A stretch of DNA of 64,000 nucleotides from Przewalskia tangutica (taxonomy: Eukaryota; Streptophyta; Magnoliopsida; Solanales; Solanaceae): contig CM056736.1 in assembly GCA_029844215.1 (NCBI GenBank), forward strand, positions 25,791,501 to 25,855,500, in the 5' to 3' direction. Both the position numbers and the translations under genes were made by a program. The notes beneath the pieces were generated by a model. It worked only from the letters and a program-made list of their open reading frames with translations. It did no database searches and was not told where the DNA came from. Of the stretch, positions 12,001 through 23,035 are shown piece by piece (within the stretch, counting starts at the first letter, position 1; every line of letters begins with the position of its first letter).

Positions 12001-13250
12001 TGATTGGTGTATTTTATATACACCTTTTGAGTCGTTTTTAGTTAGTCTTTTGCCTCTTTTTGTATAAATATGTGTCGTGTTAGGATATATTTTCTTTCTT
12101 TTGAGTCACAGTGGTTTAAAGTTGCACATTGGTGAAAAAGAGCGAAAAGAATGCAGAAATAGAGGTTCCAGAGCTCAAAAAGCTAAAAAGTTGGCAAACT
12201 GGGCGAGAAACAGGGTGGCGCCGTGGCGCCAGACCATCAACAGCAGTGGGGCCACGTCGCCCAAGAAGCAGAGCCAGTCGCAGAAGTTTCGGCGCCACGG
12301 CGCCGGTTGCAGGGCCGTGGCGCCGACGCGGGAAATATGCCAGATCCTAATAGGATTGGGCCAAGGCCAAAAAGGAAAAAGTTTTGCACGTTTTTGGGGA
12401 TATAAAAGGACCTTTTAGGTCAGATTTGAGGGGTTCCACACCTTACCATTCATCACAACATTAGATCAAGATTTGAGACTTATTTTTGAGTAATTTCTTG
12501 TTCTTTACTTTATTTCTTTCTAGTATATGTTGGATACTATTTTAGTTTTTGGAATGTCTATGGCTAGGAACTAACTTAATTTAGGGCTTTCCATGTCGAA
12601 TCGCTTGAACCTCATTTTATGAATTAATGCAAGATTTTGGTTTCTTCTTATTGTTGTTGATATTTATTCAATAATTGTTTTGATTGCTTGGTAATTAATT
12701 GATCACTAATTATCATCACTTATATGATTTCTAATCGAAATACGAAAAGGGAGATTGTGAATATGCTATAGTTGAATAAACATAGGTTTAAATCGTGGAC
12801 GAAAGTACCCCGATACTTGTGTAGCTTAATAGGTCATTGCTCTTAATCCTCCTTTGTAGTCAATCTTGTCATCGAAAGATAGAAGGGTTCTACATTGGGG
12901 CTGAGTGTTTATATTACCTTAACATGAGTATAAAATGACTTAGTTAACCTTCTATCTCAACATAGAAGAAGAACCTTAATTGTTGCATTAACGATTAAAA
13001 GCGAGCAGATAGTTGAGGAGATTTGGAAGCCCTATTTCCACCATATCTGAAGTAAAGTAAAGTAATTTAGTTAGCGTCTATAAACATAGATATAAACAAA
13101 CCATCAACTCATCGATCACCAAATAGATACCATAGAATAGCAGTTGATAATTGAGCACTAATCCCTGAGGGCGATAAATCAATCTTCTAGACTATATTAC
13201 TTGTAACGATACGTGCACTTGCGTTTAGCGTGTGTATAAATCGCACATCA
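12001..13250 (+). repeat. 3' LTR of Athila-like element A
   Basis: 1250 bp, starting TGATTGGTGTATTTTATATA and ending CGCACATCA. It is about 98% identical by eye to the 5' LTR and contains the same TATA boxes and GC-rich palindromic block. Confidence 0.92.
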
Positions 13251-13255
13251 TCTAT
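13251..13255. other. target site duplication, Athila-like element A, right
   Basis: TCTAT, an exact copy of 6274-6278. Confidence 0.92.
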
Positions 13256-13375
13256 CAAAGTACTTTTCCTTTACTAGTATTTTAGCTCTATCTCTGCAGA
13301 GTCTTTTATCATCTTTGTGAGCTCCGGTACGCACCCACTGTGGTATCAGAGACAGTGGAATATCATTTTATTTCT
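13256..13375 (+). other. right part of the split leader, with tRNA-Met primer site
   Basis: Continues the sequence interrupted at 6278. TGGTATCAGAG at 13341-13351 matches the usual initiator-Met primer site for its first 11 bases. The short inverted repeat CCACTG/CAGTGG flanks it. No gag or coat ORF follows before the next fragment starts at about 13376. Confidence 0.45.
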
Positions 13376-15091
13376 CATATTTTAAGTTTTAGAGCTTGGT
13401 TTAGAGTGATTTTAAGGAGGTTTTGCTCGTCATATATCGAGGGTAATATTCTAATTCTAAATCTATCAATTACTCTTGTTTGTAATCGTTAATTAGTAGT
13501 TAAATTTTGCTTTGGGGTGAAAAATTGAGGATTTTAATCCCTAAGTTGAAATGTAGATTTTCATGAAATTGGAGGTCCATGGTTAATTTTGGATAATTTG
13601 TTGAATTTTGCTTATTTAGGTTATGGGTAAACTATTTTTAAAATAAAATTTCAATTTTATTCTTAAGTCTCGGGTTTAACTATTTTGAGCTCGTTTTTCG
13701 ATCCCGAGTATAAGTATACTAATATGAATGTCGATGAACTCGTATACTCATGTCGATCGCGTAATTGATAGGTTTGGATTGATTTGAGGCTTCTAATAAA
13801 GGAAATGTTATTACTTGAGGGTTCGTTGCAGGTTGCTCGACTTTCGAGATATGTTAAGACTTGACTTCACTTGAGGGAATTTTTCACCAATTAAAGGCTA
13901 AAAAGTAATAAGTGGATAAAGGTGTAACAGGGGGTCTCGTACCCTTGATGTGATGGATATTGGTATACGTATCTATGTATCTGTTAGGATAGTGTTGTTC
14001 TGTAGATATGGGTTGTGACCCGAGAATGCCAATCATATGGGCATCCTTAATAACCATGTCCACTCTTGAAAAACAATTATGTGAATAAAAATGAGAATTT
14101 TGTCTATTAAATATGATACTTGATAATTTATGTGAATTATTGGCTATTAATTTCAGTTGTTGAGTTGTTCATGCTTGTACGATCATTATGCTTATGGTTA
14201 CAAGGGACCAGGTTGCACATTTGCAACATGTTACATTATAATACAAATGTAAGTGATTCATATGATTCTGGATCATGAGTAGGTCCTTTAGTACTGTACT
14301 CGATATGATTTGGGAGGTCTGATTAATTTCGAGTGGTATACGGACCTCGCGAGCCCCCATTGGGTCATATCTTTCATACAATCCCGAATGCTCTATGAAT
14401 ATACAAAGCATATTGCATTGCATTTCTTATTTTTTCTTTAGTTATGTGTTTGATTTCTTATATGACTCTTGACTATTTGACTATGTGGTTATCTGAATAA
14501 GTGCATAAGTGTACTTTCTTATACCTTGTATTGGTGATGATTTCGGTCGTATTCGCTAAGTATTGGTAATATAAAGGGTGGGTTTTCTACTTACGTCGTC
14601 AGTACTTCTTTTGTTATATATTTATGAGGCATACTAAGTACACGTGTTTCTCGTACTCACTCTAAACTTGTTGCACTTTTTGTGCAGATTCAACTCTAGA
14701 GTACTTGTGGAGTTCGCCAGATCAAGTGAGTTCGTGCAGAGCATATTTCAAAGGTCGTGGTGAGCTACTTGGCTGTCCTGCAACACCCTTCCTCTATCTT
14801 ATTTAGTATTTGTCATTTCGTACTATTCAGATAATGTATTCAGAGTTTCAGGCATCTATTATCTACTAGTTTATAGGCTCCTGTACTTATGTTACCAGAT
14901 TTAGGGTGGATTGTATTCGAGTTTGGATTATGTCTTCCATATTCCTATCTATAAAGACTTAGTATTACGCTAATGATTATTCTCTTAGATTTCTTCCTCG
15001 TATTTATTTAATTGTTGTACATTTGGGAATTGGCTTACCTTTTGGTGAGAAATAGGTGTCATCATGACTTGTGCATTTTTGGGTCGTGACA
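13376..15091 (+). repeat. gypsy LTR fragment, plus orientation
   Basis: Ends 'gggtcgtgaca' at 15091, the 3' end common to plant chromovirus LTRs. Its 5' end is missing. Internal blocks such as 'gttaagacttgacttcacttgaggg' (near 13853) and 'ggtatacggacctcgcgag' (near 14335) recur in reverse at 17400-17470 and 16650-16730, defining an inverted relative. The 14169-14423 ORF has no domain. Confidence 0.55.
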
Positions 15092-15175
15092 ACTATAAGT
15101 TTCAAAAGTTTTTCTTTATTTCTTAAATTTCATGTCTAGTCAAACACCCTCATATAAAACGGGACGGAGGGAGTA
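15092..15175 (-). mobile_element. Stowaway-like MITE end
   Basis: On the minus strand it starts TACTCCCTCCGTCCCGTTTT and runs into 'gagggtgtttgactagacatg...aagaaaaacttttgaaactta', a terminal region I recognise from mariner-type MITEs common in Solanaceae genomes. The other terminus is missing: the element stops at the LTR end at 15091. Confidence 0.6.
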
Positions 15176-16179
15176 GCTAGTTTAAAATATATGGTTGGAA
15201 AGTAGAAAGTAAAGTAGGATAGATAATTATTTTTGCAATAAATGATAGATTGTTTTACAAAAAAATATATGGGTCAAGTTTTAAATTTAAAAAATTAAAA
15301 TCACAACTTGAAATTTGAAATTTTATTTTTTTGGGAATTAGGAATTTCAAATCATGATTTGAAATTGAAATTAATTTTTTATTTTATATTTCATAAATAA
15401 AACTGATTGTAAATCAAAACTTCAAATTTGAGATCAAATCATGTCCAAACGCCTACTAAGAAATATTTTGTCCTGTAATTTAGATCGGAAAAGAGGTCGA
15501 AATTTGTTCATTGCCACATGAGCTCAATTAGGGATGTTCATAGTTTGATTAAAAATCGATCCAATAGAATACCAAACCAAATAGATTAAGTTGTTTGGGT
15601 TTGATTTTAAAATTTTAAAAATCGATAATATTTGATTTGATTTTGTTTGATTTTATTAAAACAAACATAAGCAAAAATTGAAAAAGCGGAAAATTTTATA
15701 TATATATATTTCTATAAATAAAAGATCATGTAAGAAATTTTGTTGACCGAGAAAAGATATTAAATATTCCCGAGTCCCCTGATTCTAGCATGTCGCTTAA
15801 TCGACTTACATTCGACTTAAAATTAATTTTGAATAAGGTTATTCTTATGAGTTTTGAAGTGCTTATGATCCGCCTTTCTTATTCGTTTGAACTTGTTCAA
15901 AGTGTCTTATTTTATTAATGTGTTACGTACCGATAGTGACACTTTCCATCCTTAACAAGAATTATTTGTTTGGTTCTCACCCCTTTGAGGCACTTATGAA
16001 TCATTCCATTTTTCTCACGCCTAAACAAGTATCTAGATTTTTATTAATCCATTCATCCTATTTTATAACGGCTTGAATATGGTAATTGAATCTTATTGAA
16101 ATGATTTATCGAAATACTTATACAAAACAAGGAAATATAGAAAGAGGAAGTAAATAAGAAGCATCACATATCGATAATA
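15176..16179. other. AT-rich MITE-like debris
   Basis: 15300-15420 is rich in 'caaatcatgatttgaaatt'-type near-palindromes. 15535-15720 ('gggatgttcatagtttgatt...aaaccaaatagatta...atttgatttgatt') resembles the ends of hAT-type MITEs. Neither shows both termini and no coding sequence is seen. The last part may already belong to the inverted LTR fragment that follows. Confidence 0.3.
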
Positions 16180-17571
16180 TTGAGTCATAAATAAAGAGTA
16201 CGAGAAACAACATAAATCCACCAATACATTGTCTGAGTACCAAAGAAAGACAAAAAATAAAGGAAAGAGGGAGAGGGCGTTGCGGAACAGCTAGGCACCT
16301 CACCATGATCTCTCAAATCGGACTCACTGCGCTCCATGAAATTTTCTAATACTCGGAGTCGAATCTGCACCACAAAAAATACAGCAAGTATAGTCTGAGT
16401 ACGAATAACATGTGTATCTAGTATATTTCATAAATCGACAACGAAAGAACTAGTGACCGAGTAAGTATAAAAATCCTCATTTACCTTATTAATGATCTTA
16501 ACTCAAGACCAAACCCTTTTTTTAAGTACAGAATATAGATGTCAATAAAAAAGTAGTCGGATAAACACGTAGTCAAATAGATAGAAAAAACAAGTAAAAT
16601 CCCATCAAGTAGTTAAGAAATGAGAAATGAAATGCAATGCAATGTTGTATGGTCCGTATACACACAAAGCTTCCGTGACTATATGAAAGATGTGACTCAT
16701 GGAGGACCGCTAAGTCCATATACCACCGAGAATATAAGATCTTTTAGATCTCATCGGGTTCAGACCTTCCAAGATCAATATCATGCTCCTAACTTTTAGA
16801 GGACAGTGTATCATGCACCCGACCTTATATGCTTAAAATCCGTCAATTTCCATGAAATCTCAATCTGTTGATCATGTAAAGTCAAACATGCACCCGACCT
16901 TATATGCTTAAAATCCGTCAATTTCCATGAAATCTCAATCTGTTGATCATGTAAAGTCAAACATGCACCCGACCTTATATGCTTAAAATCCGTCAATTTC
17001 CTTGAAATCTCAATTTGTTGATCATGTAAAGTCAAACAATGCAAATGTACAATGTAATATATAAGAGAAAGCATATCTTAATAACCCGGACTTAATAACT
17101 GTCATGTTAAAGTAAATTCATCAAAAAACAGACTTTCTAGACAATAACCTTCAACATGTCTATCCACATAATTAAGTGTACAGGGTTCGTTCATATGCCA
17201 AATACAACAATAATTAAGTCTACATAGCACATAACAAATAATGCTCACATGATTTGGCAATCATGCCATATATATATATAATTGATTCAAATTCGATATG
17301 AATCCTCAATCATGACACCGATACTCGTATCAATGCATATAACATCACGGATATGAGACCTCATGTTACGCCATTATCCGTTTAATATTTCATTTTTATC
17401 TTTACTTAATGAAAATGTCCCTCAAGCGAAATTAGAAGTCTTAACATACCTTGAAAGCCGAGCACATGCTACGAACCTCAAGAAATCGCCTTTAGTTTCT
17501 CCGAGGTCTTGGAATGATTCCAATCTATCAAATTCGTGATGTACATGAGAATGCGAGTTCATTGACACACG
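16180..17571 (-). repeat. gypsy LTR fragment, minus orientation, left part
   Basis: An inverted relative of 13376-15091, shown by matching blocks at 16650-16730 and 17400-17470. It is interrupted at 17572 by the Ty1/copia element and resumes at 47451. The left limit is uncertain. The ORFs at 16118-16373 lie across it and have no domain. Confidence 0.5.
16812..17036. repeat. 75-bp tandem repeat, three copies
   Basis: Units start at 16812, 16887 and 16962 with 'catgcacccgaccttatatg'; only a few bases differ between copies. Because 75 is divisible by three, an open frame repeats a 25-residue unit on the minus strand; it is not a gene. Confidence 0.9.
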
Positions 17572-17576
17572 TATTG
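17572..17576. other. target site duplication, Ty1/copia element, left
   Basis: TATTG, repeated at 47446-47450 almost 30 kb away on the far side of the nest. Confidence 0.9.
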
Positions 17577-17907
17577 TGTTATCTATACACATAATATATA
17601 CAAATTTATATTATGTGTATATTACCGAAAAGGATTGGGCCACATCCACTGAAGTTATCGTCCAAGCCCAGTCCAGTTATGGCATCATAGGATGAAGTCC
17701 AGCAGGGCCCACACGGGAAGATTTTTATATGGTATATATTAGAATTAGTCTTGTACCTTAATTAGGATTGTAATATTACCATAATTGTATAGTTAGTCTC
17801 CATATAGAATAGGGATTTAGATATAGAATAGGAAAAAGATTTTCCTATTATAACTTGTATATATATGATTTTCATCAATAAGAATAATCAAGGGATTAAT
17901 TCTTTCA
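17577..17907 (+). repeat. 5' LTR of Ty1/copia element 1
   Basis: TGTTATCTATACACATAATA to AATTCTTTCA, 331 bp, matching 47117-47445 along its whole length. Confidence 0.88.
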
Positions 17908-17919
17908 TGGTATCAAGAA
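17908..17919 (+). other. primer binding site of Ty1/copia element 1
   Basis: TGGTATCAAGAA directly follows the LTR, a variant of the initiator-Met site TGGTATCAGAGC. Confidence 0.65.
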
Positions 17920-18061
17920 GGTTAGTTTCCTTGCTTCCGCTATTCATTTTTTTCTCGTGTAACTCTTGAAATCCGCGACCAAAATCCCCCCTCCTCTCGG
18001 TTTTCAGAAACCTGAGACCTCTCCCCCCTAAAAATCTTGTCCAAAGTTCGTTCTATTCACC

Positions 18062-18875
18062 ATGACTGATAAGAACACTTTTCATCATTCCCTCACAGTT
18101 TCTAACATCAAGAGTGTTCTTCCTATTGTTCTTGACCTAGAAAACGTCCAATGTGGGACATGGGCAGAGTTATTCAAGATTCATGTAATGGCTCATCAAG
18201 TTCTTCACCACATCATCCCTCCGACTCCTACAACGGGGGATGAGACCACCGAAGATGATAATGTACCCACCAAAACGGACAATCCAAAATTATAGGTAAC
18301 GTTTGACGCAAAGGTTCTCCAATGAATTTATGCCACAATATCCATGGACCTTTTACAGATGATTATGGAACTCAACCCCACAGCTATGGCTGTTTGGAAT
18401 CGATTGCGTGATATCTTCCAAGATAACAGTCATTCCCGCATTGTTACCATTGAAAAAGAATTTTCTCAAGTTGCTATGGCGTCTTATTGTAAACGACTCA
18501 AGAACTTGGCGGATCAACTTCACAACGATGATGCTCCGGTTACTAATAGTCGTCTCGTTCTATAGATGGTTGCAGTCTTATCTGAGGCCTATAACGATGT
18601 TGCTTCATCCTTCGTCAAAGCAACCTCCTTCCGGAATTCTATCAAGACTGCTTCATGCTCACATTGGAAGAAGCGGGTTTGGCTAAAAGGCGGCTATAGG
18701 GGCTAGTTACATCATCATGATGACTGAATCCAATTTTCCTCCTTCCGATTCTACCAACTTGAGCCAAAATCGCAACAACAGTGGTGGAAAAAAGGGTCAA
18801 AATCAGAAAAATAATGGCAAGAATCGCAGAGGCAACACCGGCGACAACCGGAACAGTGGAAGTGGCGGTGCCCCT
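18062..18875 (+). pseudogene. Ty1/copia gag, N-terminal part, broken
   Basis: Starts at the ATG at 18062 (MTDKNTFHHSLTVSNIKSVL), followed by the gag motif 'TWAELFKIHVMAHQVLHHII', typical of plant copia gag. In-frame stops at 18293 (TAG), near 18323 (TGA where TGG is expected) and 18563 (TAG) interrupt it. A frameshift near 18610-18630 moves the conserved 'MLTLEEAGLAKRR' segment to another frame. The coding sequence then runs up to the insertion point at 18875 and resumes at 38815 and 43960 in the region that encodes the gag/protease linker. Confidence 0.82.
18871..18875. other. target site duplication, Ogre-like element, left
   Basis: CCCCT, exact copy at 38810-38814. Confidence 0.9.
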
Positions 18876-21354
18876 TGTTGACACCCAATTTTGACCCATC
18901 TTTTAGTCATTTCTTGCAAATTTTAAGCATTTTAGGACACCGTATTTTATCACCATTTTTGACATTTTTGTATATTTTTTACCTAACATTCTATGTTGTT
19001 TTATTTTTGTAAATTGACATCATGTTTTTACTTTAATTAGGTATTAAACATTTTTAAATATTATGTTATTATTGTTGCACGATCATTTTATTTTACTAAT
19101 TTTGCATCTCTTTAAATAATTAACTGACATCCCGTCTTTACTTTTAATCAGACATTAAATATTTGCTAAATATTGTATTTTATTATTATTGCATCGACAT
19201 TTGCATTTTAATAATTTTGTATTTTTAAATAATTTTCTTTTAAATAATTAATCCATTTTGCATTTTTGCCAAACTAGTCCAATCCGCCAAAAAAAACCGA
19301 AGCCCAAACTGAGGCCCAATACACCTTTCATCTTTTCCCTCCAATACTCAATACCCAAAGCCCAATACCCAAAACCCTAAACCTAAATACCCCCTATAAA
19401 TAAAACCTTACCCTCCCATTTAAAAGACCTTCAGGACCCTATTTCTACCCTAGTCGTCTACCCATCTATCTTTATCATTACCCAGTCGTGCCCCTCCCTT
19501 TAAACATCACAGCCGCACAACAAGAATGAGCCTTTTCGATTTTTTTAAAGGAGGCACACCCTACCCCTAATTAACATCAGCAGCTGCCCTCATCCCTGAC
19601 ACTCACCCACAGCGCATCCGTCTACCCTCTCTCACCTCAGCACCCCTCTCTCCCGGCGAACCCCTACACAACCGACCGCCACTGACCCGCCATTCCCGTC
19701 GACCCCTCTCCCCTTCAACCGCACACCCTTCTCTCCCGTCGCCCTCTCCATTATCCCCTCCTTCACACACACACACACACAGCGCACACAATAACTCACC
19801 ACTCCCCATACCGCCGCTGCCCGCTGCCTTTTCGTGTTGTTAACTCCGGCGATAACACTGTTTGTATCTCTTTTGTTGGCTATGTTGGACTGATTTAACG
19901 TTATTTTCTGATCTTTATGTCTTAACAGAGTTCTTGGATATCTGTTGTTGGTATATTTGGTTGGAGACTGATTGATTTCTGTTTTGGTGATTCGCCGGAG
20001 TTCTAAAACTCCGGCGAGCTCTACTGTTTCCGTGCATTTTACTGCTTCCGGCGAACCGCTGGTGTGTTACCGTTTCAGGAACTGTTTTGACATTTTTGCC
20101 CTTTAACTGGCTTTGTACTATCTTGAATTTTCCGGCGAATGTCGTTGGTTTATTTCGTTGGTTATCGGTTCGTCGTTGGTCTTTGACTGATTTTTTTCGG
20201 ATATGGTGTTCTACCGGAGTTCTAATGTGTTCGGGATTAGTCGCCTGTTTTGTTGTTACTAATTTTCTGATTTTTGTAAACCGCGACGTTATGAAATTCT
20301 GTTGGCTGTTTGGTGCGTTTCTGGGAGATCTATGTCATTGTATTTTTGTCTACTGTTCGTTGTTGCTTGGCTATGGTTTTGGACAATTTTGGACAATTTT
20401 GCCCTTTGATTTATTAAACTGATTTAGAACAAATACTACACTTGGTATTTTACTGATTTTGAACTTGATACTACACTGGGTATTTTACTGATTTTGAACT
20501 TGATACTACACTGGCCAATGAAAAAGTTATCCGTCGATTTTTGAGGCCTCCACAGTTGCAAAGACGGAAAATAAAATAAATGAAGCTTTCTGGGCAATGA
20601 TGATTTTTTTCACTTACACCGGATAACCAACATGCGGTGGCGAATTCATGTGCATGCACTTGTTTAGGCTGTCCCACTTTATATTTTTTATATCTGAGTC
20701 CTCCGTGTTTAAAACTATTATTGTTTTGGCGCGGATCCGAAGATTTTATCTATTTTATTGTTTTCTAGCAATATTGGCCGATGAAGGAATCTCCGTCTGA
20801 TTTCCAAGGCCTTCCCTGTACAAAGACGGATTTATTTTTGGCTTTATTTATTAATTATTGTTATTACTTTAAAAATTATTTATTTTGTTACTAACACTTT
20901 TACTAAGTGTCTATGCAGGTACCCGAAGATCATCTTGTGCAGAAAACCTAAAAAAGGGTTAAAGATGTCCCGGATTCTTATCTCATGTCGCATTTAATTT
21001 TAGTTTTACTTTTGTATTGCATTTTATTTTAATTATAAATTATGTAAAAATGCTTAGAATAGGTAGAATAAAAGCCAATATATAATTAACCTAGGTTTGA
21101 ACGGATAACCGCAAGTTAGCGGATCCTATAGGATGCCTGACCCCTTCCCTTTAGGATAATAAAGAACCCTTACCTAGAATCTCACATAGCTTTCGCAGAC
21201 CATTAAATGGAGATCATTAATTGCAGTATTTTTATTGCAATAAATCAAGTGTCCTAATTCACTTAAATAATTAGGTGGCGACTCCTTAAATAGATCTAGG
21301 AATCAACCATAAGTAGTACTCCCGTTTCGACTCCGGTTAAAATGGGGTGTTACA
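18876..21354 (+). repeat. 5' LTR of the Ogre-like element
   Basis: TGTTGACACCC to AATGGGGTGTTACA. TATA box at 19395-19402 in the context 'ccccctataaataaaacc'. A (CA)n run lies at 19764-19782. The ORF at 20087-20422 and the minus-strand ORFs have no domain. Confidence 0.87.
19395..19402 (+). promoter_or_regulatory. TATA box in the Ogre-like 5' LTR
   Basis: TATAAATA, conserved in the 3' LTR at 27829-27836. It is followed by the transcribed leader with 'cctcccatttaaaagacc'. Confidence 0.5.
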
Positions 21355-21356
21355 GA

Positions 21357-21374
21357 TGGCGACTCCACTGGGGA
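21357..21374 (+). other. primer binding site of the Ogre-like element
   Basis: TGGCGACTCCACTGGGGA lies two bases after the LTR. Tat/Ogre elements commonly use a site of this form, usually assigned to tRNA-Arg. Confidence 0.7.
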
Positions 21375-22628
21375 TAATCAGATTCTTGACCATAGCAAAC
21401 CTAGGTTTATTATTGTGTGGCTTTATTTTGTATTGTTTAAATGCCTTAAAATTGTTTGCTTTAATCTTGTATGCTTAACTGTTTTAATTGCTATATGTTT
21501 TTACTACTTTCTTTAAACTGGCATTCCGCTCATATTTCTTTCACTCTGGAAAATTCACATTGTCACACACTACACGCGAGGTGCGCTTAGTGCATTAGCA
21601 AAATTCTTTCTTCAAAACCCAAATTTAAGAGAGTTGGCATTTTGCGCGGAGTGTCCGGTCCAACCGGTGGCCGCGTAGCCTTCTCACTCGAGTTGTCCGC
21701 TCGGGAACCTTGCGTATAGTAAGCCAAATCTTAGAAACTTAGGACAGAGCTATACCACCCTTTTAATATTAAGTCATGCATGCATAAACCTTAGGTAGGT
21801 TAATCATTGGTATTAACGCACAATTAGAAATCCACCAAACTTGTCGACGGGTTTCATAACCCAACAACCCATTAGCATACTATGTGTAGCGTGATGATGA
21901 TAGACGGATCCAAGCCTGGTCATGATACACCGAAATTGGGAAAAGTGCACCGTCATTTGGTCGCCATTTCCAGCAAAATATTGTAGTTTAACGGTTTAGA
22001 CCTATTTATCATAATCTCGCATATCTGGCGTTTAGGCCGACCTCTGGCATAAGAGAGGTCCCATGCATATTAGGCGCGCACTTGATTTGCATGTGTTTGT
22101 TTACTATTGTTGTCGCTAGCAATTCTGTACATATTATTTAATGCAATAATTGCCCTTTTAACCCCTGTACATATCATGCTTATAATTTCGGTCATTAGCA
22201 TTTGCATTTTTGCACTTTTGTTGTCACATTGCAATCAGGACTTCTACTGCGTAAATCGCTCTTGAACAGCACGATTTGGACTTTGTGAAGCATCAACCAC
22301 CAGTCCGGTCGAACCAATCAGGGGAGTCTTTGACTATATCGCCACGCCCTTACATTTTACTATTTTGTGGCTTGCCTACTCTCACTCATTTGTCATATTT
22401 TTGCAGGAAGGCCGTCCTCGCAAATAGTCGAGGGCGGACAACAACAACAAAAAAAAAAAACAATCCCAAGAATTAGTTGTGTTATGTTGACGGAAAGATG
22501 TCAGCTTATACCAGATTCAACAAAGCATCGCTCTGGGTCTTATATTTTGCATTTTTATACATATTTGCAAGTCTAATTGATATGTCTAGTACTGATTACA
22601 TAATTATTTTTACAACATAATCTTCTCG
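21375..22628 (+). other. non-coding internal region of the Ogre-like element, 5' part
   Basis: Holds no domain in six frames. ORFs at 22276-22476 and 22367-22576 overlap and look random. Autonomous Ogre elements have an extra ORF and gag here; neither is visible. Confidence 0.5.
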
Positions 22629-22690
22629 AACTACGCGTGTCTGATTCTCACCATACGGTGTGATACGTAGGCAACCCATCTAGGGTTCGA
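22629..22690 (+). other. two-helix repeat motif, copy 1
   Basis: Outer helix CTACG (22631-22635) with CGTAG (22666-22670); inner helix TCTCACC (22646-22652) with GGTGTGA (22657-22663), one T-T mismatch. 'ctgat' lies between the 5' strands and 'ta' between the 3' strands. Followed by 'gcaacccatctagggttcga'. Confidence 0.6.
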
Positions 22691-22973
22691 CACCACAGCA
22701 TAAAAAAATAAAAAATAAAAATAGGAGAACATATTTGGTTCACCAATTCATTGCATTTATCCAATCACGGATATTCATTATTGCATTTCTATCATTCTAT
22801 CACATTCATTCATGCATTTCATTCATTCTATCACAGTCATTTTGTTTTTTCATTACATTCTTTTACTTTGCATTAGTCGTATAGTGAACAAATATTTGTT
22901 TTGTATAGCTTTACTTTTGCATTTCTTTCATGAATAAATTCTTTTAAATCATAGTTTTATAACATATCTGAAC

Positions 22974-23035
22974 GAACTACGCACACCTGATTCTCGTCAA
23001 AGATGAGATACGTAGGCAGCCCTACTCGGGTTCAG
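22974..23035 (+). other. two-helix repeat motif, copy 2
   Basis: Outer helix CTACG (22977-22981) with CGTAG (23011-23015); inner helix TCTCGTC (22992-22998) with GATGAGA (23002-23008), one G-T pair. Same 'ctgat' and 'ta' spacers as copy 1. Followed by 'gcagccctactcgggttcag'. Confidence 0.6.

Larger units (their letters stand above)
6279..13250 (+). mobile_element. Athila-like Ty3/gypsy element A (complete ends, no RT or integrase)
   Basis: Two LTRs of 1250 bp each flank an internal region of 4472 bp. The primer site has the Athila form TGGCTCCGTTGTCGGGGA. Inside are a broken gag, an aspartic protease and a long 3' untranslated region with the Athila-type 'ggaggcaaccc' block. No reverse transcriptase, RNase H or integrase motif is present after the protease, although autonomous Athila elements carry them. 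The element is thus a non-autonomous derivative. By eye the LTRs differ at about 25-30 positions (around 2%) with no length change, which implies a fairly recent insertion. Confidence 0.9.

Noticed and set aside
13341..13351. A complete Ty1/copia element starting at this primer site
   Set aside because: No gag, protease or LTR pair follows; within about 25 bases the sequence becomes the gypsy LTR fragment.
16811..17074. Minus-strand 87-codon ORF with a repeated 25-residue unit
   Set aside because: Reads through the 75-bp DNA repeat inside an LTR fragment; no coding family known.
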